A stretch of 64,000 bases of DNA. Origin: Vibrio lentus (GTDB taxonomy: Bacteria > Pseudomonadota > Gammaproteobacteria > Enterobacterales > Vibrionaceae). Under the pieces are notes generated by a model. It was not told the DNA's origin and did no database searches. It saw only the letters and a list, made by a program, of their open reading frames with translations. The translations under genes were made by a program, and so were the position numbers. Shown in pieces: positions 10,443-26,107 of the stretch. Every line of letters begins with the position of its first letter. Within the stretch, counting starts at the first letter, position 1. The stretch covers positions 2,976,001 to 3,040,000 of the forward strand of contig NZ_JAUFQE010000002.1 in assembly GCF_030409755.1 (NCBI RefSeq), read 5' to 3'.

Positions 10443-11825
10443 TCACTTAACTTCGATATATCCCATTAAACCCGTTTTCATGTGTTCTATAACATGACAG
10501 TGATACATCCAACGTCCTGGGTTGTCGGCAACAAATGCGGCTTTCGCTCGGCCGTTTTTTCCAAGTAGCACGGTATCGGTATGGAAAGGTTCTTCAATTT
10601 TTTTACCATCAAGTTCCAATACAGTGAATGTATGACCATGAATATGAATCGGGTGATGATATTGAGTGACGTTCTTAAGATCGAATATGTAAGTCTTACC
10701 TAGATCTAAAGTCGCCAACGGCTCAGGGATATTGTCTTTGCTCATCCCCTCCCACGCTCGTTTATTAGTAAGCCAAAATTTAGGCATCGATTTACCATCT
10801 TTAGATACAGGTGAAACTGCACCCTCCCACTCGAACACGAAATCGATCTCTTCAGCATTAGTAAGATCTAGGTTGGGTACTGGATTCAATGGTAATAATG
10901 GCAACACTCGCTCTTGAGTAAATGTTGAATCTACGACTTCAAATTCGCACAAAGAAAATGGAAAACGCCCCTTCATTTGGAGAACGTTAATTCGCTCACC
11001 AGCTTTGGGAGCGATCAGTCCGATATCAACACGCATCCCTGGACCAATTTTATGTTGAGTCAGTTTGTAAGGCGATTTTACAGGGTTACCATCGATGGCA
11101 ATCACCCATGCCTCTGCCCCTTCGATAGCAATAGGATAAGTGATCGTATTATCGACATTGGCAATCCGCAGTCGAGTCGTTGCATACTGCTTCAACCGAT
11201 ATACGGGTTCATGAACTCCATTAACACTACTCCACTCACCAGGAGTGCCCATACGAGCACTGAGTCGAGGAATCATTAAGTCTTTCCATTGACCTTGCTT
11301 GTCGATATGCCAATGTTTAAGCATCAATGCGTGTTCTTCGTCAAACTGCACTGGAGTGCTTTCTTCTACGATAATAAGGCCAACTAAACCCATACCGAGT
11401 TGTTTAACGCTATTCATATGTGGGTGATACCAAAATGTGCCAGCATCTGGCGGCGTAAACTCATAAATGAATGTTTCACCTGGCATGATTGGTGGCTGAC
11501 TTAAGAAGGGAACTCCATCCATTTCGATAGGAATTCTTAAGCCATGCCAATGGATAGTCGTCGGCTCTGATAGCTTATTCGTAAAACGAATTATGACTTT
11601 TTCACCCTGTCGACATCGAATCGTCGGAGCTGGGATCTGTCCATTAAAAGCTAAAACATTGGTATCAAATCCCGCGACTAACTCAGCTGTTGAAGGTTCA
11701 GCAATTAAGTCATAGACATACTTACCTTGCCCATCAACAGACTGCTTCATAGAACAAGCGGGCAAAACAGTTAGTGCAGATATAGCGAGAGATGATTGAA
11801 TAAATTTACGACGGGAAATATCCAT
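10443..11825 (-). CDS. Tat-exported multicopper oxidase, possible lipoprotein
   Basis: A 460-residue blue copper oxidase of the laccase/CueO superfamily. The N terminus has a twin-arginine motif (SRRKFIQ, residues 4-10) and then LPAC (21-24), which could be a lipobox, so it may be anchored to a membrane outside the cytoplasm. All four copper motifs are intact: HWHG (92-95), WYHPH (132-136), HHPIHIHGH, and HCHVIEHMKTGLM (442-454). The methionine-rich insert typical of CueO is not evident, so cuprous oxidase activity is less certain than general ferroxidase or phenol oxidase activity. A Fur-like box lies 45 bases upstream, pointing to iron control (inference). Confidence 0.9.
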   Translation of the reverse strand: MDISRRKFIQSSLAISALTVLPACSMKQSVDGQGKYVYDLIAEPSTAELVAGFDTNVLAFNGQIPAPTIRCRQGEKVIIRFTNKLSEPTTIHWHGLRIPIEMDGVPFLSQPPIMPGETFIYEFTPPDAGTFWYHPHMNSVKQLGMGLVGLIIVEESTPVQFDEEHALMLKHWHIDKQGQWKDLMIPRLSARMGTPGEWSSVNGVHEPVYRLKQYATTRLRIANVDNTITYPIAIEGAEAWVIAIDGNPVKSPYKLTQHKIGPGMRVDIGLIAPKAGERINVLQMKGRFPFSLCEFEVVDSTFTQERVLPLLPLNPVPNLDLTNAEEIDFVFEWEGAVSPVSKDGKSMPKFWLTNKRAWEGMSKDNIPEPLATLDLGKTYIFDLKNVTQYHHPIHIHGHTFTVLELDGKKIEEPFHTDTVLLGKNGRAKAAFVADNPGRWMYHCHVIEHMKTGLMGYIEVK

Positions 11826-11869
11826 ATTTGTTGCCTTTTAGTAATAACGACCAAAATGTAACAAAATAT

Positions 11870-11884
11870 TGAGAATAATTCTCA
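11870..11884. promoter_or_regulatory. Fur-like operator upstream of the multicopper oxidase
   Basis: TGAGAATAATTCTCA is a perfect 7-1-7 palindrome matching the Fur core TGAnAATnATTnTCA. It lies 45 bases before the oxidase start, where it could overlap the promoter. Function is inferred from sequence alone. Confidence 0.65.
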
Positions 11885-12184
11885 TAAAGAAGTGGGGATT
11901 GTGCTGTTGATTGTTTATAAAAGAGACTGGGATAAGTGAGCACTTACCTTTCTAAGGTCAAATATCAGCCAATACAAGAAATGACAGCTTAAATATCACA
12001 CATAGAAAGCCAAAAGACCTCCCTCTTCGACTAGATATTCAAACTATTACGGAGGCGTTAAGGTTCGAATATCAATATATCCAAATTAGAAGAATTAGGT
12101 AAAAGCATTATGAGTCGGCGCTCAAAGTATTCCACCGGGATGACGTTCCATCTCCCAATATTGCTTCGAAGAAGCAACAGGCGT
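11885..12184. other. Gene-free stretch between the oxidase promoter and the tRNA relic
   Basis: About 300 bases of AT-rich sequence. I see no convincing gene, structured RNA or repeat in it. Confidence 0.5.
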
Positions 12185-12215
12185 AAAAAAGCCCCAACAT
12201 TTCTGCTGAGGCTTT
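12185..12215 (-). terminator. Terminator after the tRNA-Trp relic
   Basis: Imperfect hairpin with a GAAA loop and a T-tract on the minus strand. It closely resembles the terminator at 12316-12346 (same AGCAGAAATG core), as if copied together with the tRNA. Confidence 0.65.
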
Positions 12216-12221
12216 GTATAT

Positions 12222-12296
12222 AGAAGGGTTGGAGGTTTAGACTCCCAACATGCGCTGTTTTGGTAAGTCGGGGAATCCGCTACATTGCTAATCGCA
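12222..12296 (-). pseudogene. Decayed tRNA-Trp copy
   Basis: Read on the minus strand this stretch aligns with the functional tRNA-Trp at 12352-12428. Shared blocks are TAGCGGATTCC (anticodon-arm side), CGCATGTTGGGAGTC (variable and T arm) and the acceptor-like CAACCCTTC. The acceptor and D-arm pairing is lost and extra bases interrupt the anticodon loop, so it cannot fold as a tRNA. With the matching terminators it looks like an old tandem duplication of tRNA plus terminator. Confidence 0.7.
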
Positions 12297-12315
12297 TATA
12301 TTAGATTCAGAAAGC

Positions 12316-12346
12316 AAAAAGGCTCTAGCATTTCTGCTAGAGCCTT
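12316..12346 (-). terminator. Terminator after tRNA-Trp
   Basis: Perfect 12-bp stem AAGGCTCTAGCA / TGCTAGAGCCTT with a GAAA loop and a T-tract on the minus strand, six bases after the CCA end of tRNA-Trp. Confidence 0.88.
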
Positions 12347-12351
12347 AAATA

Positions 12352-12428
<77 letters not shown>

Positions 12429-12453
12429 AAAATTTTTTACTACTTCAGATTCG

Positions 12454-12479
12454 AAAAAACCTCGCACTAGGCGAGGTTA
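12454..12479 (-). terminator. Hairpin terminator between tRNA-Asp and tRNA-Trp
   Basis: Stem AACCTCGC / GCGAGGTT with a short loop and six T on the minus strand. It probably ends the main rRNA transcript; tRNA-Trp would then depend on read-through or its own promoter. Confidence 0.75.
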
Positions 12480-12488
12480 TCGAATAAG

Positions 12489-12565
12489 TGGCGGAGTGGA
12501 CGGGACTCGAACCCGCGACCCCCGGCGTGACAGGCCGGTATTCTAACCAACTGAACTACCACTCC
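12489..12565 (-). tRNA. tRNA-Asp (GTC anticodon)
   Basis: 77-base cloverleaf with acceptor GGAGTGG / CCACTCC, anticodon loop CTGTCAC, T loop TTCGAGT and encoded CCA. It lies downstream of 5S rRNA in the same orientation, a common distal tRNA of gammaproteobacterial rRNA operons. Confidence 0.97.
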
Positions 12566-12630
12566 GCAGTGGTCAACTCACTAAGTGAGCGTCCATATCT
12601 CCAGGTCGGTCAACCTAAAGATTTAATTTA

Positions 12631-12750
12631 AAGCCTGGCGATGTCCTACTCTCACATGGGGAAACCCCACACTACCATCGGCGCTATTGTGTTTCACTTC
12701 TGAGTTCGGCATGGAATCAGGTGGGTCCACAATGCTATGGTCGCCAAGCA
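12631..12750 (-). rRNA. rrf: 5S ribosomal RNA
   Basis: 120 bases starting TGCTTGGCGACCATAGC on the minus strand and containing CCGAACTCAGAAGTGAAAC, the universal 5S core. It follows 23S by about 90 bases. Confidence 0.96.
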
Positions 12751-12841
12751 AATTTTAAAATTCGGAAAACTGATTTAAAAGTATCTCTTCAAACTCATTC
12801 AAGGTCTGTCTTTGAGTCCACAAAACCCCTTGGGTGTTGTA

Positions 12842-15733
<2,892 letters not shown>

Positions 15734-16101
15734 ATACAACCCGAAAGGGTCTTAGTGTATGGCAACTAACCAAGGTTTTTGGTTGTCATCAAGAAGGGTT
15801 AATTCTTGATAACTGTTTGCCGGACTCAATTGTGAATCAAACTAACGTTTGATTCGAATACAAGACACTTGAATGTGTTTGTTGTGTTTATCAATAAAGA
15901 TAAACATTGAGAACTTTTAAATTTGATTGAATTACTCGTAAGTAAATCAATCAGTCAGCTTTCCAAATTGTTAAAGAGCATGAGACTTTAAGAACCAGTG
16001 TTCTAAAATTCACATTTTCTAAAGACTCTCAGGGTCAAACACACCAACCAACGACAAAAGAAGTGGTTTGGATATGACTATAACCAAGAATATTTAGAGA
16101 A
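15734..16101 (-). other. Spacer between tRNA-Val and 23S rRNA
   Basis: Processing and antitermination leader of 23S. It holds a BoxA at 15968-15980 and sequences that would pair around 23S for RNase III cleavage. No gene is visible. Confidence 0.7.
15968..15980 (-). promoter_or_regulatory. BoxA antitermination signal before 23S
   Basis: TGCTCTTTAACAA on the minus strand is the classic rRNA BoxA bound by NusB/NusE, here in the 16S-23S spacer. A near copy sits in the 16S leader. Confidence 0.9.
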
Positions 16102-16177
16102 TGGTGGGCGATACCGGGCTCGAACCAGTGACCCCCTGCTTGTAAGGCAGGTGCTCTCCCAACTGAGCTAATCGCCC
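16102..16177 (-). tRNA. tRNA-Val (TAC anticodon)
   Basis: 76-base cloverleaf with acceptor GGGCGAT / ATCGCCC, anticodon loop CTTACAA, T loop TTCGAGC, encoded CCA. Third tRNA of the 16S-23S spacer. Confidence 0.97.
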
Positions 16178-16209
16178 ACGATAGTTTTAATTCCTTCGCG
16201 GAGAAAGAA

Positions 16210-16285
16210 TGGTGGGTCGTGCAGGATTCGAACCTGCGACCAATTGATTAAAAGTCAACTGCTCTACCAACTGAGCTAACGACCC
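16210..16285 (-). tRNA. tRNA-Lys (TTT anticodon)
   Basis: 76-base cloverleaf with acceptor GGGTCGT / ACGACCC, anticodon loop CTTTTAA, T loop TTCGAAT, encoded CCA. Its wobble uridine is a substrate of the MnmE-MnmG pathway, whose mnmG gene is broken in this window. Confidence 0.97.
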
Positions 16286-16287
16286 AA

Positions 16288-16363
16288 TGGTATCCCGTAG
16301 GGGAGTCGAACCCCTGTTACCGCCGTGAAAGGGCGGTGTCCTAGGCCTCTAGACGAACGGGAC
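16288..16363 (-). tRNA. tRNA-Glu (TTC anticodon)
   Basis: 76-base cloverleaf with acceptor GTCCCGT / ACGGGAT, anticodon loop CTTTCAC, T loop TTCGACT, encoded CCA. First spacer tRNA, two bases from tRNA-Lys. Also an MnmE-MnmG substrate. Confidence 0.97.
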
Positions 16364-16454
16364 ACTGGATATTGAAGAACTTGGGAGTTCTTCGTCTCTT
16401 TTACTTTCTAAACCTAATCAATCTGTGTGGACACTCATCGTAAGTATCTTCGTA

Positions 16455-18007
<1,553 letters not shown>

Positions 18008-18257
18008 TTAAGATTTTGTGACTCAACGAATACTGACTTCAAAACTAATATTTACCGAAGTAAACATGTAATTCTAAAGCTATTACCATTCCAACAGAAT
18101 GGTAATGAATTGACTGTGCCGAATAACTACAAGTAGTTAAACGTATTGGTCACTCAGTTCATTGAAATCAATTTTGATTCCGAAGAATCTGTTTTATCTA
18201 ACGATAAAACGTTTTGATATTCATCAACGAGTGCCCACACAGATTGATAGGTTTAAA
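18008..18257 (-). other. 16S rRNA leader
   Basis: AT-rich transcribed leader between BoxA and mature 16S. It should contain the 5' half of the 16S processing stem. No gene is visible. Confidence 0.7.
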
Positions 18258-18270
18258 TTGTTAAAGAGCT
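18258..18270 (-). promoter_or_regulatory. BoxA antitermination signal in the 16S leader
   Basis: AGCTCTTTAACAA on the minus strand, immediately downstream of promoter P2. Confidence 0.88.
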
Positions 18271-18304
18271 TTTCCTTTTTGAGCTTCGCTCAAATCGGAC
18301 GGCC

Positions 18305-18332
18305 ATTTTAGCGATTTAAGTTTTAGTGTCAA
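18305..18332 (-). promoter_or_regulatory. rRNA operon promoter P2
   Basis: TTGACA (18332-18327), 16-base spacer, TAAAAT (18310-18305) on the minus strand. Confidence 0.75.
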
Positions 18333-18432
18333 CCACTATTTTCAAAACTTTTTTCAAGCGCTTAGCTTGGCTAATTTGACCTGCTGACTCGTTTTGGTTT
18401 CTTACGAAGCCTTCCCGTTTCAACGAGGTCGC

Positions 18433-18460
18433 ATTATAGAGATTTCGATCACACTGGCAA
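18433..18460 (-). promoter_or_regulatory. rRNA operon promoter P1
   Basis: TTGCCA (18460-18455), 16-base spacer, TATAAT (18438-18433), followed by the GC-rich discriminator GCGACC typical of stringently controlled rRNA promoters. An AT-rich tract upstream (TTAAAAAAG) could act as an UP element. Confidence 0.85.
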
Positions 18461-18539
18461 GCCCTTTTTTAAGTTTTTCTCGTTTTTTTATTCGTTCGAT
18501 TAAAAAGAGCACAAAACGCCTCAAAAGTAGGCTTTTCTC

Positions 18540-19067
18540 TTACATCTCTTGCAGTTTCTTAGAGAATAAAGAGACTTTTTCCCAGTTCGTGTACTCAACT
18601 TCCTTGGTTGTATCCGTTTCTCCACCTGTCATATTCATAATGAATCGAATCATGGTTTTATCGAACCAGTTATAACGAGGGTAATAGAGGGCGCCAGCAA
18701 ACACACCGATCAAAGTAGGTTGCCACGGGGACTTAAGAAGGAACTTCTTAATATAAGCGCTACCTTCAGGAGTATCTTTGCCTTGGTCTTCTTTACGAGC
18801 GGTTAAGTTAACGCAAAAGAAAGCAACCTTGCTTGATTGCAGCTGAGCAAGGTTGGCATCAATGAACTGATATAGCTTCTTATTGAGGTGCCCATAACGA
18901 ATAGACGCGCCAATCAAAACTCGGTCGTATTGAGCAAAGTCGACATTACCAGTGGTGTGCAGATCTTGAAGCTCACATTCGAACTCATTCATTTCTTCTT
19001 TTATATAGTTCAAGATTTTCTTGGTCTGGCCTTCACGGCTTGAATACAAAAATAGAGCTTTTGCCAC
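18540..19067 (-). CDS. hemG: Menaquinone-dependent protoporphyrinogen IX dehydrogenase HemG
   Basis: Flavodoxin-like enzyme that oxidises protoporphyrinogen IX to protoporphyrin IX, passing electrons to quinone; penultimate heme step. It has 175 residues. The FMN phosphate loop is LYSSREGQTKKI at the N terminus, and VLIGASIRYGHLNKKL and FFCVNLTARK are family segments. It is 9 bases downstream of trkH and just upstream of the rRNA promoters, the same order as E. coli trkH-hemG-rrsA. Confidence 0.93.
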   Translation of the reverse strand: MAKALFLYSSREGQTKKILNYIKEEMNEFECELQDLHTTGNVDFAQYDRVLIGASIRYGHLNKKLYQFIDANLAQLQSSKVAFFCVNLTARKEDQGKDTPEGSAYIKKFLLKSPWQPTLIGVFAGALYYPRYNWFDKTMIRFIMNMTGGETDTTKEVEYTNWEKVSLFSKKLQEM

Positions 19068-19076
19068 AATATGTCC

Positions 19077-20534
19077 TTAGCTACGCCAAAACGTAGGGGT
19101 CAATAAAATTAATAAGGTGAATATCTCTAAACGGCCAAACAGCATGGATACGATCAACACCCATTTAGCCTTGTCATTCACATCGCCGAAGTGCATTGCC
19201 ACTTCACCTAAGCCTGGACCAAGGTTATTCAATGTTGCCGCTACAGCAGAGAAAGCGCTTAGCTCATCCATCCCCGTAGCAATAAGAGCCAACATACAAA
19301 CCACAAAAACCAATGCGTATGCAGAGAAGAAGCCCCAAACCGCATCAACGACACGTTGTGGTAGCGCTGAACCACCAACCTTGATGGTATAGACAGCACG
19401 CGGGTGGACAAGACGCTTCATTTCACGAGCACCCTGTAAAGTAAGCAGTAATATTCGAATGACTTTCATACCACCACCCGTTGAACCTGCACAACCACCT
19501 ATAAAAGAAGAGAACAAAAGCAGCACAGGTAAGAATAACGGCCATTCAGAGAAACCGGTGGTGGTGAAGCCTGCGGTTGTTGAAATAGATACTGTCTGGA
19601 ACAACGCCTGATCGAAAGCATCATAATACGAGTCATAAGAATGGTGATTCAACAGTAACAAGAAACAAACTAAGAACAGGACGACTTGAATAAAGATAAA
19701 AGCGCGGAACTCAGGATCTTTCCAGTAATACTTAGGATGTACACCACCAGAAGCAAATGCCGCAAAGTGAAGAGAATAGTTACACGCAGATATAAGAAGG
19801 AACACGACCGTAATCATATTGATAGCAGGGCTGTTGAAGTAGCCCATACTCGCATCGTGAGTCGAGAAGCCACCAATAGCAATGGTTGAGAAACTGTGGC
19901 TGATTGCATCAAAGAAACTCATACCTGCAAGCCAAAACGCTACCGCACAAGCAATCGTTAGACTCAGATAGATGTACCAAAGTGCTTTTGCCGTTTCAGC
20001 AATACGCGGAGTCATCTTACTGTCTTTTACAGGGCCCGGAATTTCAGCACGATATAGCTGCATACCACCGATACCCAGAACAGGAAGGATGGCTACCGCC
20101 AATACGATGATACCCATACCACCAAACCATTGTAGGAATTGGCGGTAAAATAGAATTGCTTTAGGTAAGTCATCGAGGCCGACAATTACGGTTGCACCTG
20201 TCGTTGTTAATGCAGAAAACGATTCGAAAAAGGCATCAGTAACGGAAACGCTCGGATTATCCGCGATCAAAAACGGCAGCGCACCAGCACTGCCGATTAC
20301 CGTCCAGAACAACACCACAATGAGAAAGCCATCTCGCGCCTTCAATTCATGTTTATAGCGTCGGTTTGGAAACCAGCAAGTTGCTCCACAAAATAATAGA
20401 ACGAAGAAAGTCGTCACAAATGGCACACCCGCACCATCTCTATAGATCAGTGCGACGAGCGCAGGTGCGAGCATTGATACACTAAAAAGTGCTAATAATA
20501 ATCCGACGATTCGAATAATTGAGCGAAATTGCAT
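19077..20534 (-). CDS. trkH: Trk potassium uptake channel subunit TrkH
   Basis: Inner-membrane potassium-translocating subunit that works with the NAD-binding regulator TrkA (not in the window). It has 485 residues with multiple membrane segments arranged as four M1-P-M2 repeats. Selectivity loops are visible: SALTTTGATVI, HSFSTIAIGGFST, STTAGFTTTGFS and AATLNNLGPGLG, with the gating-loop region GGCAGSTGGGMK between them. Operon with hemG. Confidence 0.95.
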   Translation of the reverse strand: MQFRSIIRIVGLLLALFSVSMLAPALVALIYRDGAGVPFVTTFFVLLFCGATCWFPNRRYKHELKARDGFLIVVLFWTVIGSAGALPFLIADNPSVSVTDAFFESFSALTTTGATVIVGLDDLPKAILFYRQFLQWFGGMGIIVLAVAILPVLGIGGMQLYRAEIPGPVKDSKMTPRIAETAKALWYIYLSLTIACAVAFWLAGMSFFDAISHSFSTIAIGGFSTHDASMGYFNSPAINMITVVFLLISACNYSLHFAAFASGGVHPKYYWKDPEFRAFIFIQVVLFLVCFLLLLNHHSYDSYYDAFDQALFQTVSISTTAGFTTTGFSEWPLFLPVLLLFSSFIGGCAGSTGGGMKVIRILLLTLQGAREMKRLVHPRAVYTIKVGGSALPQRVVDAVWGFFSAYALVFVVCMLALIATGMDELSAFSAVAATLNNLGPGLGEVAMHFGDVNDKAKWVLIVSMLFGRLEIFTLLILLTPTFWRS

Positions 20535-20568
20535 GAGCTATTGAACGAAGCGAAATGCTTCACACTTC

Positions 20569-21192
20569 CTAGTTGTCTTTGACTTTCGTTACCAGTGCCT
20601 TGGCACCGCTTTTATTGATCATGGTTTGGGTAAACGAATCTACCTGAAGGAGCTCTATTTCAATAATAAGCTCAACTTGAACACCATAATCCGCTTGGAC
20701 TTCAACAGCCTGATGCTGAGCCATAATGGATTGCGCGATTGGCACAAAGCCATAGTCTAACTCTAGCCGTAATTTTGTGGTTATTTTTTTCTCGATAGTT
20801 TGAAGCAGCTTGAGAGCTTGTTGCACTCCTCCACCATATGCCTTTACTAGCCCACCCGTTCCAAGCTTGATTCCGCCAGAATAACGAGTGACAACGGCCG
20901 TCAGTTCACCAACACCAGAACCAGACAGTTGCGCCAAGATAGGCTTACCCGCAGTACCAGATGGCTCTCCATCGTCACTAAAGCCCCACTTCATTGAGTC
21001 TTCAGGTCGCCCTGCAGCAAAGCCCCAACAATTATGTCGCGCTGATGAATGCTCTTTTTTTACCTGTTCTACGAACTGTTTAGCAGCTTCTACACTTGGA
21101 GTATGAGCAAGATGAGTAATGAAGACGCTCTTCTTTATCTCTTCTTCAAACAGAGCCGACGCTGACGGTATTAAATAGGGCTGTTCATTCAT
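20569..21192 (-). CDS. yigZ: YigZ/IMPACT-family protein
   Basis: A 207-residue cytoplasmic protein of the UPF0029/IMPACT family. The N-terminal domain (about 1-130) contains KSVFITHLAHT, AGRPEDSMKWGFSDDGEPSGTAGKPIL and VVTRYSGGIKLGTGGLVKAY, all diagnostic. The C-terminal domain (135-205) is ferredoxin-like. The precise biochemical role is not established. It lies upstream of trkH, as in E. coli; the pepQ gene that lies between yigZ and fadB in E. coli is absent here. Confidence 0.9.
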   Translation of the reverse strand: MNEQPYLIPSASALFEEEIKKSVFITHLAHTPSVEAAKQFVEQVKKEHSSARHNCWGFAAGRPEDSMKWGFSDDGEPSGTAGKPILAQLSGSGVGELTAVVTRYSGGIKLGTGGLVKAYGGGVQQALKLLQTIEKKITTKLRLELDYGFVPIAQSIMAQHQAVEVQADYGVQVELIIEIELLQVDSFTQTMINKSGAKALVTKVKDN

Positions 21193-21332
21193 ATCGTTAA
21201 CTTAATTAATAAGAGCGGCGAAGTGTATCACGCGTGAATAATAAGGGTTAGAGGATCTGTGCTATCGCACAATGTTAAACAATTGTTTAAAAAATGTATT
21301 GAAATTCACCAAGCAGAGGTACAGACTAGAAT

Positions 21333-21349
21333 GACTGGTCTTACCAGGT
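21333..21349. promoter_or_regulatory. FadR operator upstream of fadB
   Basis: GACTGGTCTTACCAGGT fits the FadR consensus (ACTGGTC half site with inverted ACCAG half). It lies 70 bases before the fadB start. FadR would repress fadBA until long-chain acyl-CoA binds it. Confidence 0.75.
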
Positions 21350-21419
21350 ACTCTACAATAATAGAAAGATAACAAGATTCTCTCAAACAATCGTGGATTG
21401 TATGTCATGGAGATAGACA

Positions 21420-24781
<3,362 letters not shown>

Positions 24782-24817
24782 CGATCACTGACAGTAATAC
24801 TTGAAGGGTAATCTTTT

Positions 24818-24848
24818 GTGCAGCTATATTTATATAGCTGCACTTTTT
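24818..24848 (+). terminator. Terminator of fadBA
   Basis: Near-perfect palindrome GTGCAGCTATA / TATAGCTGCAC followed by five T. Confidence 0.85.
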
Positions 24849-25023
24849 ATTACTTGGCATCCGATAATCTATCTATTCGTTCAGCGAACTTGGCAAAAGA
24901 AAAAGTACCAACTACATCTATGCACAAAACGCATAGATTCAATGTTGATGTTTCATTATTTTTTCTTCGATGATTCAACTAAAGTTACTTCAGTTTCCTA
25001 ATATTCCTCCTACGGAGCAGATC

Positions 25024-26004
25024 ATGTTTAAAGCACTTGTACTAAACCAAGAAGACAAAAAAACTATCGCATCAGTTTCTCAAATTGATGAGTCTCAATT
25101 ACCAGAAGGTAACGTGAAGGTTGATGTGAGCTACTCTTCTTTGAACTACAAAGATGGTTTGGCGATAACAGGTAAAGGGCGCATTGTTCGCAACTTCCCT
25201 ATGGTTCCTGGTATCGACCTTTCTGGTGTGGTTTCACAATCTGATGACCCGCGCTACAAAGCAGGCGACGAAGTTGTTCTGACGGGTTGGGGTGTTGGTG
25301 AAGGCCACTGGGGCGGTATGGCTGAGAAAGCTAGCCTAAATGGTGACTGGTTAGTGCCAATGCCTGCAGGTCTAGACGCGAAGAAAGTCATGGCGATTGG
25401 TACAGCTGGTTTCACCGCTATGCTTTGTGTGCAAGCTATTGTAGACGCTGGCATCAAACCAGAAGACGGTGAAATCCTAGTAACGGGTGCAAGTGGCGGC
25501 GTAGGCAGCGTGTCTATTACGCTACTAAACCAACTAGGCTACAAAGTAGCAGCAGTTACTGGCCGAGCTTCAGAAAATGGCGAGCTTCTAAAATCACTAG
25601 GTGCAACACGCATTGTTGAACGTGCGGAACTAGAAGAACCGGCGAAACCACTTGAGAAACAACTGTGGGCTGGTGCTATCGATACAGTAGGTAGCAAAGT
25701 ACTTGCTAAAGTATTGGCGCAAATTGATTACAACGGCGCGGTTGCAATGTGTGGCCTAGCCGGCGGCTTTGACTTACCAACTACGGTAATGCCATTCATT
25801 CTACGTAACGTTCGCCTACAAGGTGTGGATTCAGTAATGTGTCCTCGTGAGAAACGTATTAAAGCGTGGGAACAACTTGCAGAGTTGCTACCTGAGTCTT
25901 TCTACGGCCAAGCGACTAAAGAAGTGTCTTTAGATGGTGCAATTCAAGCTGCAGAAGACATCACTAACGGTCAAATCACTGGTCGCGTAGTTATTAAACT
26001 GTAA
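25024..26004 (+). CDS. acuI: Acrylyl-CoA reductase-type zinc-less alcohol dehydrogenase AcuI/YhdH
   Basis: NADPH-dependent medium-chain reductase of the YhdH/AcuI family, which reduces acrylyl-CoA to propionyl-CoA; useful for detoxifying acrylate from DMSP breakdown in marine bacteria (family knowledge). It has 326 residues from the ATG at 25024, which follows CGGAG by about seven bases; an upstream ATG at 24970 lacks a ribosome site. SSLNYKDGLAITGKG and FPMVPGIDLSGVV are diagnostic. The nucleotide motif is VTGASGGVGSVSI. Stands alone downstream of fadBA. Confidence 0.9.
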   Translation: MFKALVLNQEDKKTIASVSQIDESQLPEGNVKVDVSYSSLNYKDGLAITGKGRIVRNFPMVPGIDLSGVVSQSDDPRYKAGDEVVLTGWGVGEGHWGGMAEKASLNGDWLVPMPAGLDAKKVMAIGTAGFTAMLCVQAIVDAGIKPEDGEILVTGASGGVGSVSITLLNQLGYKVAAVTGRASENGELLKSLGATRIVERAELEEPAKPLEKQLWAGAIDTVGSKVLAKVLAQIDYNGAVAMCGLAGGFDLPTTVMPFILRNVRLQGVDSVMCPREKRIKAWEQLAELLPESFYGQATKEVSLDGAIQAAEDITNGQITGRVVIKL

Positions 26005-26036
26005 TTGCGAATTAAACTTCCGTAACCCAGAATAAC

Positions 26037-26063
26037 AAAGGGCTGATAGTAATCAGCCCTTTT
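26037..26063 (+). terminator. Terminator of acuI
   Basis: Stem AAAGGGCTGAT / ATCAGCCCTTT with an AGTA loop and T-tract; may also serve the converging LysR gene. Confidence 0.85.
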
Positions 26064-26107
26064 GCATTTTTGTCATTTGGATCGAGTATACCAAAGCGAG
26101 ATCTCAG

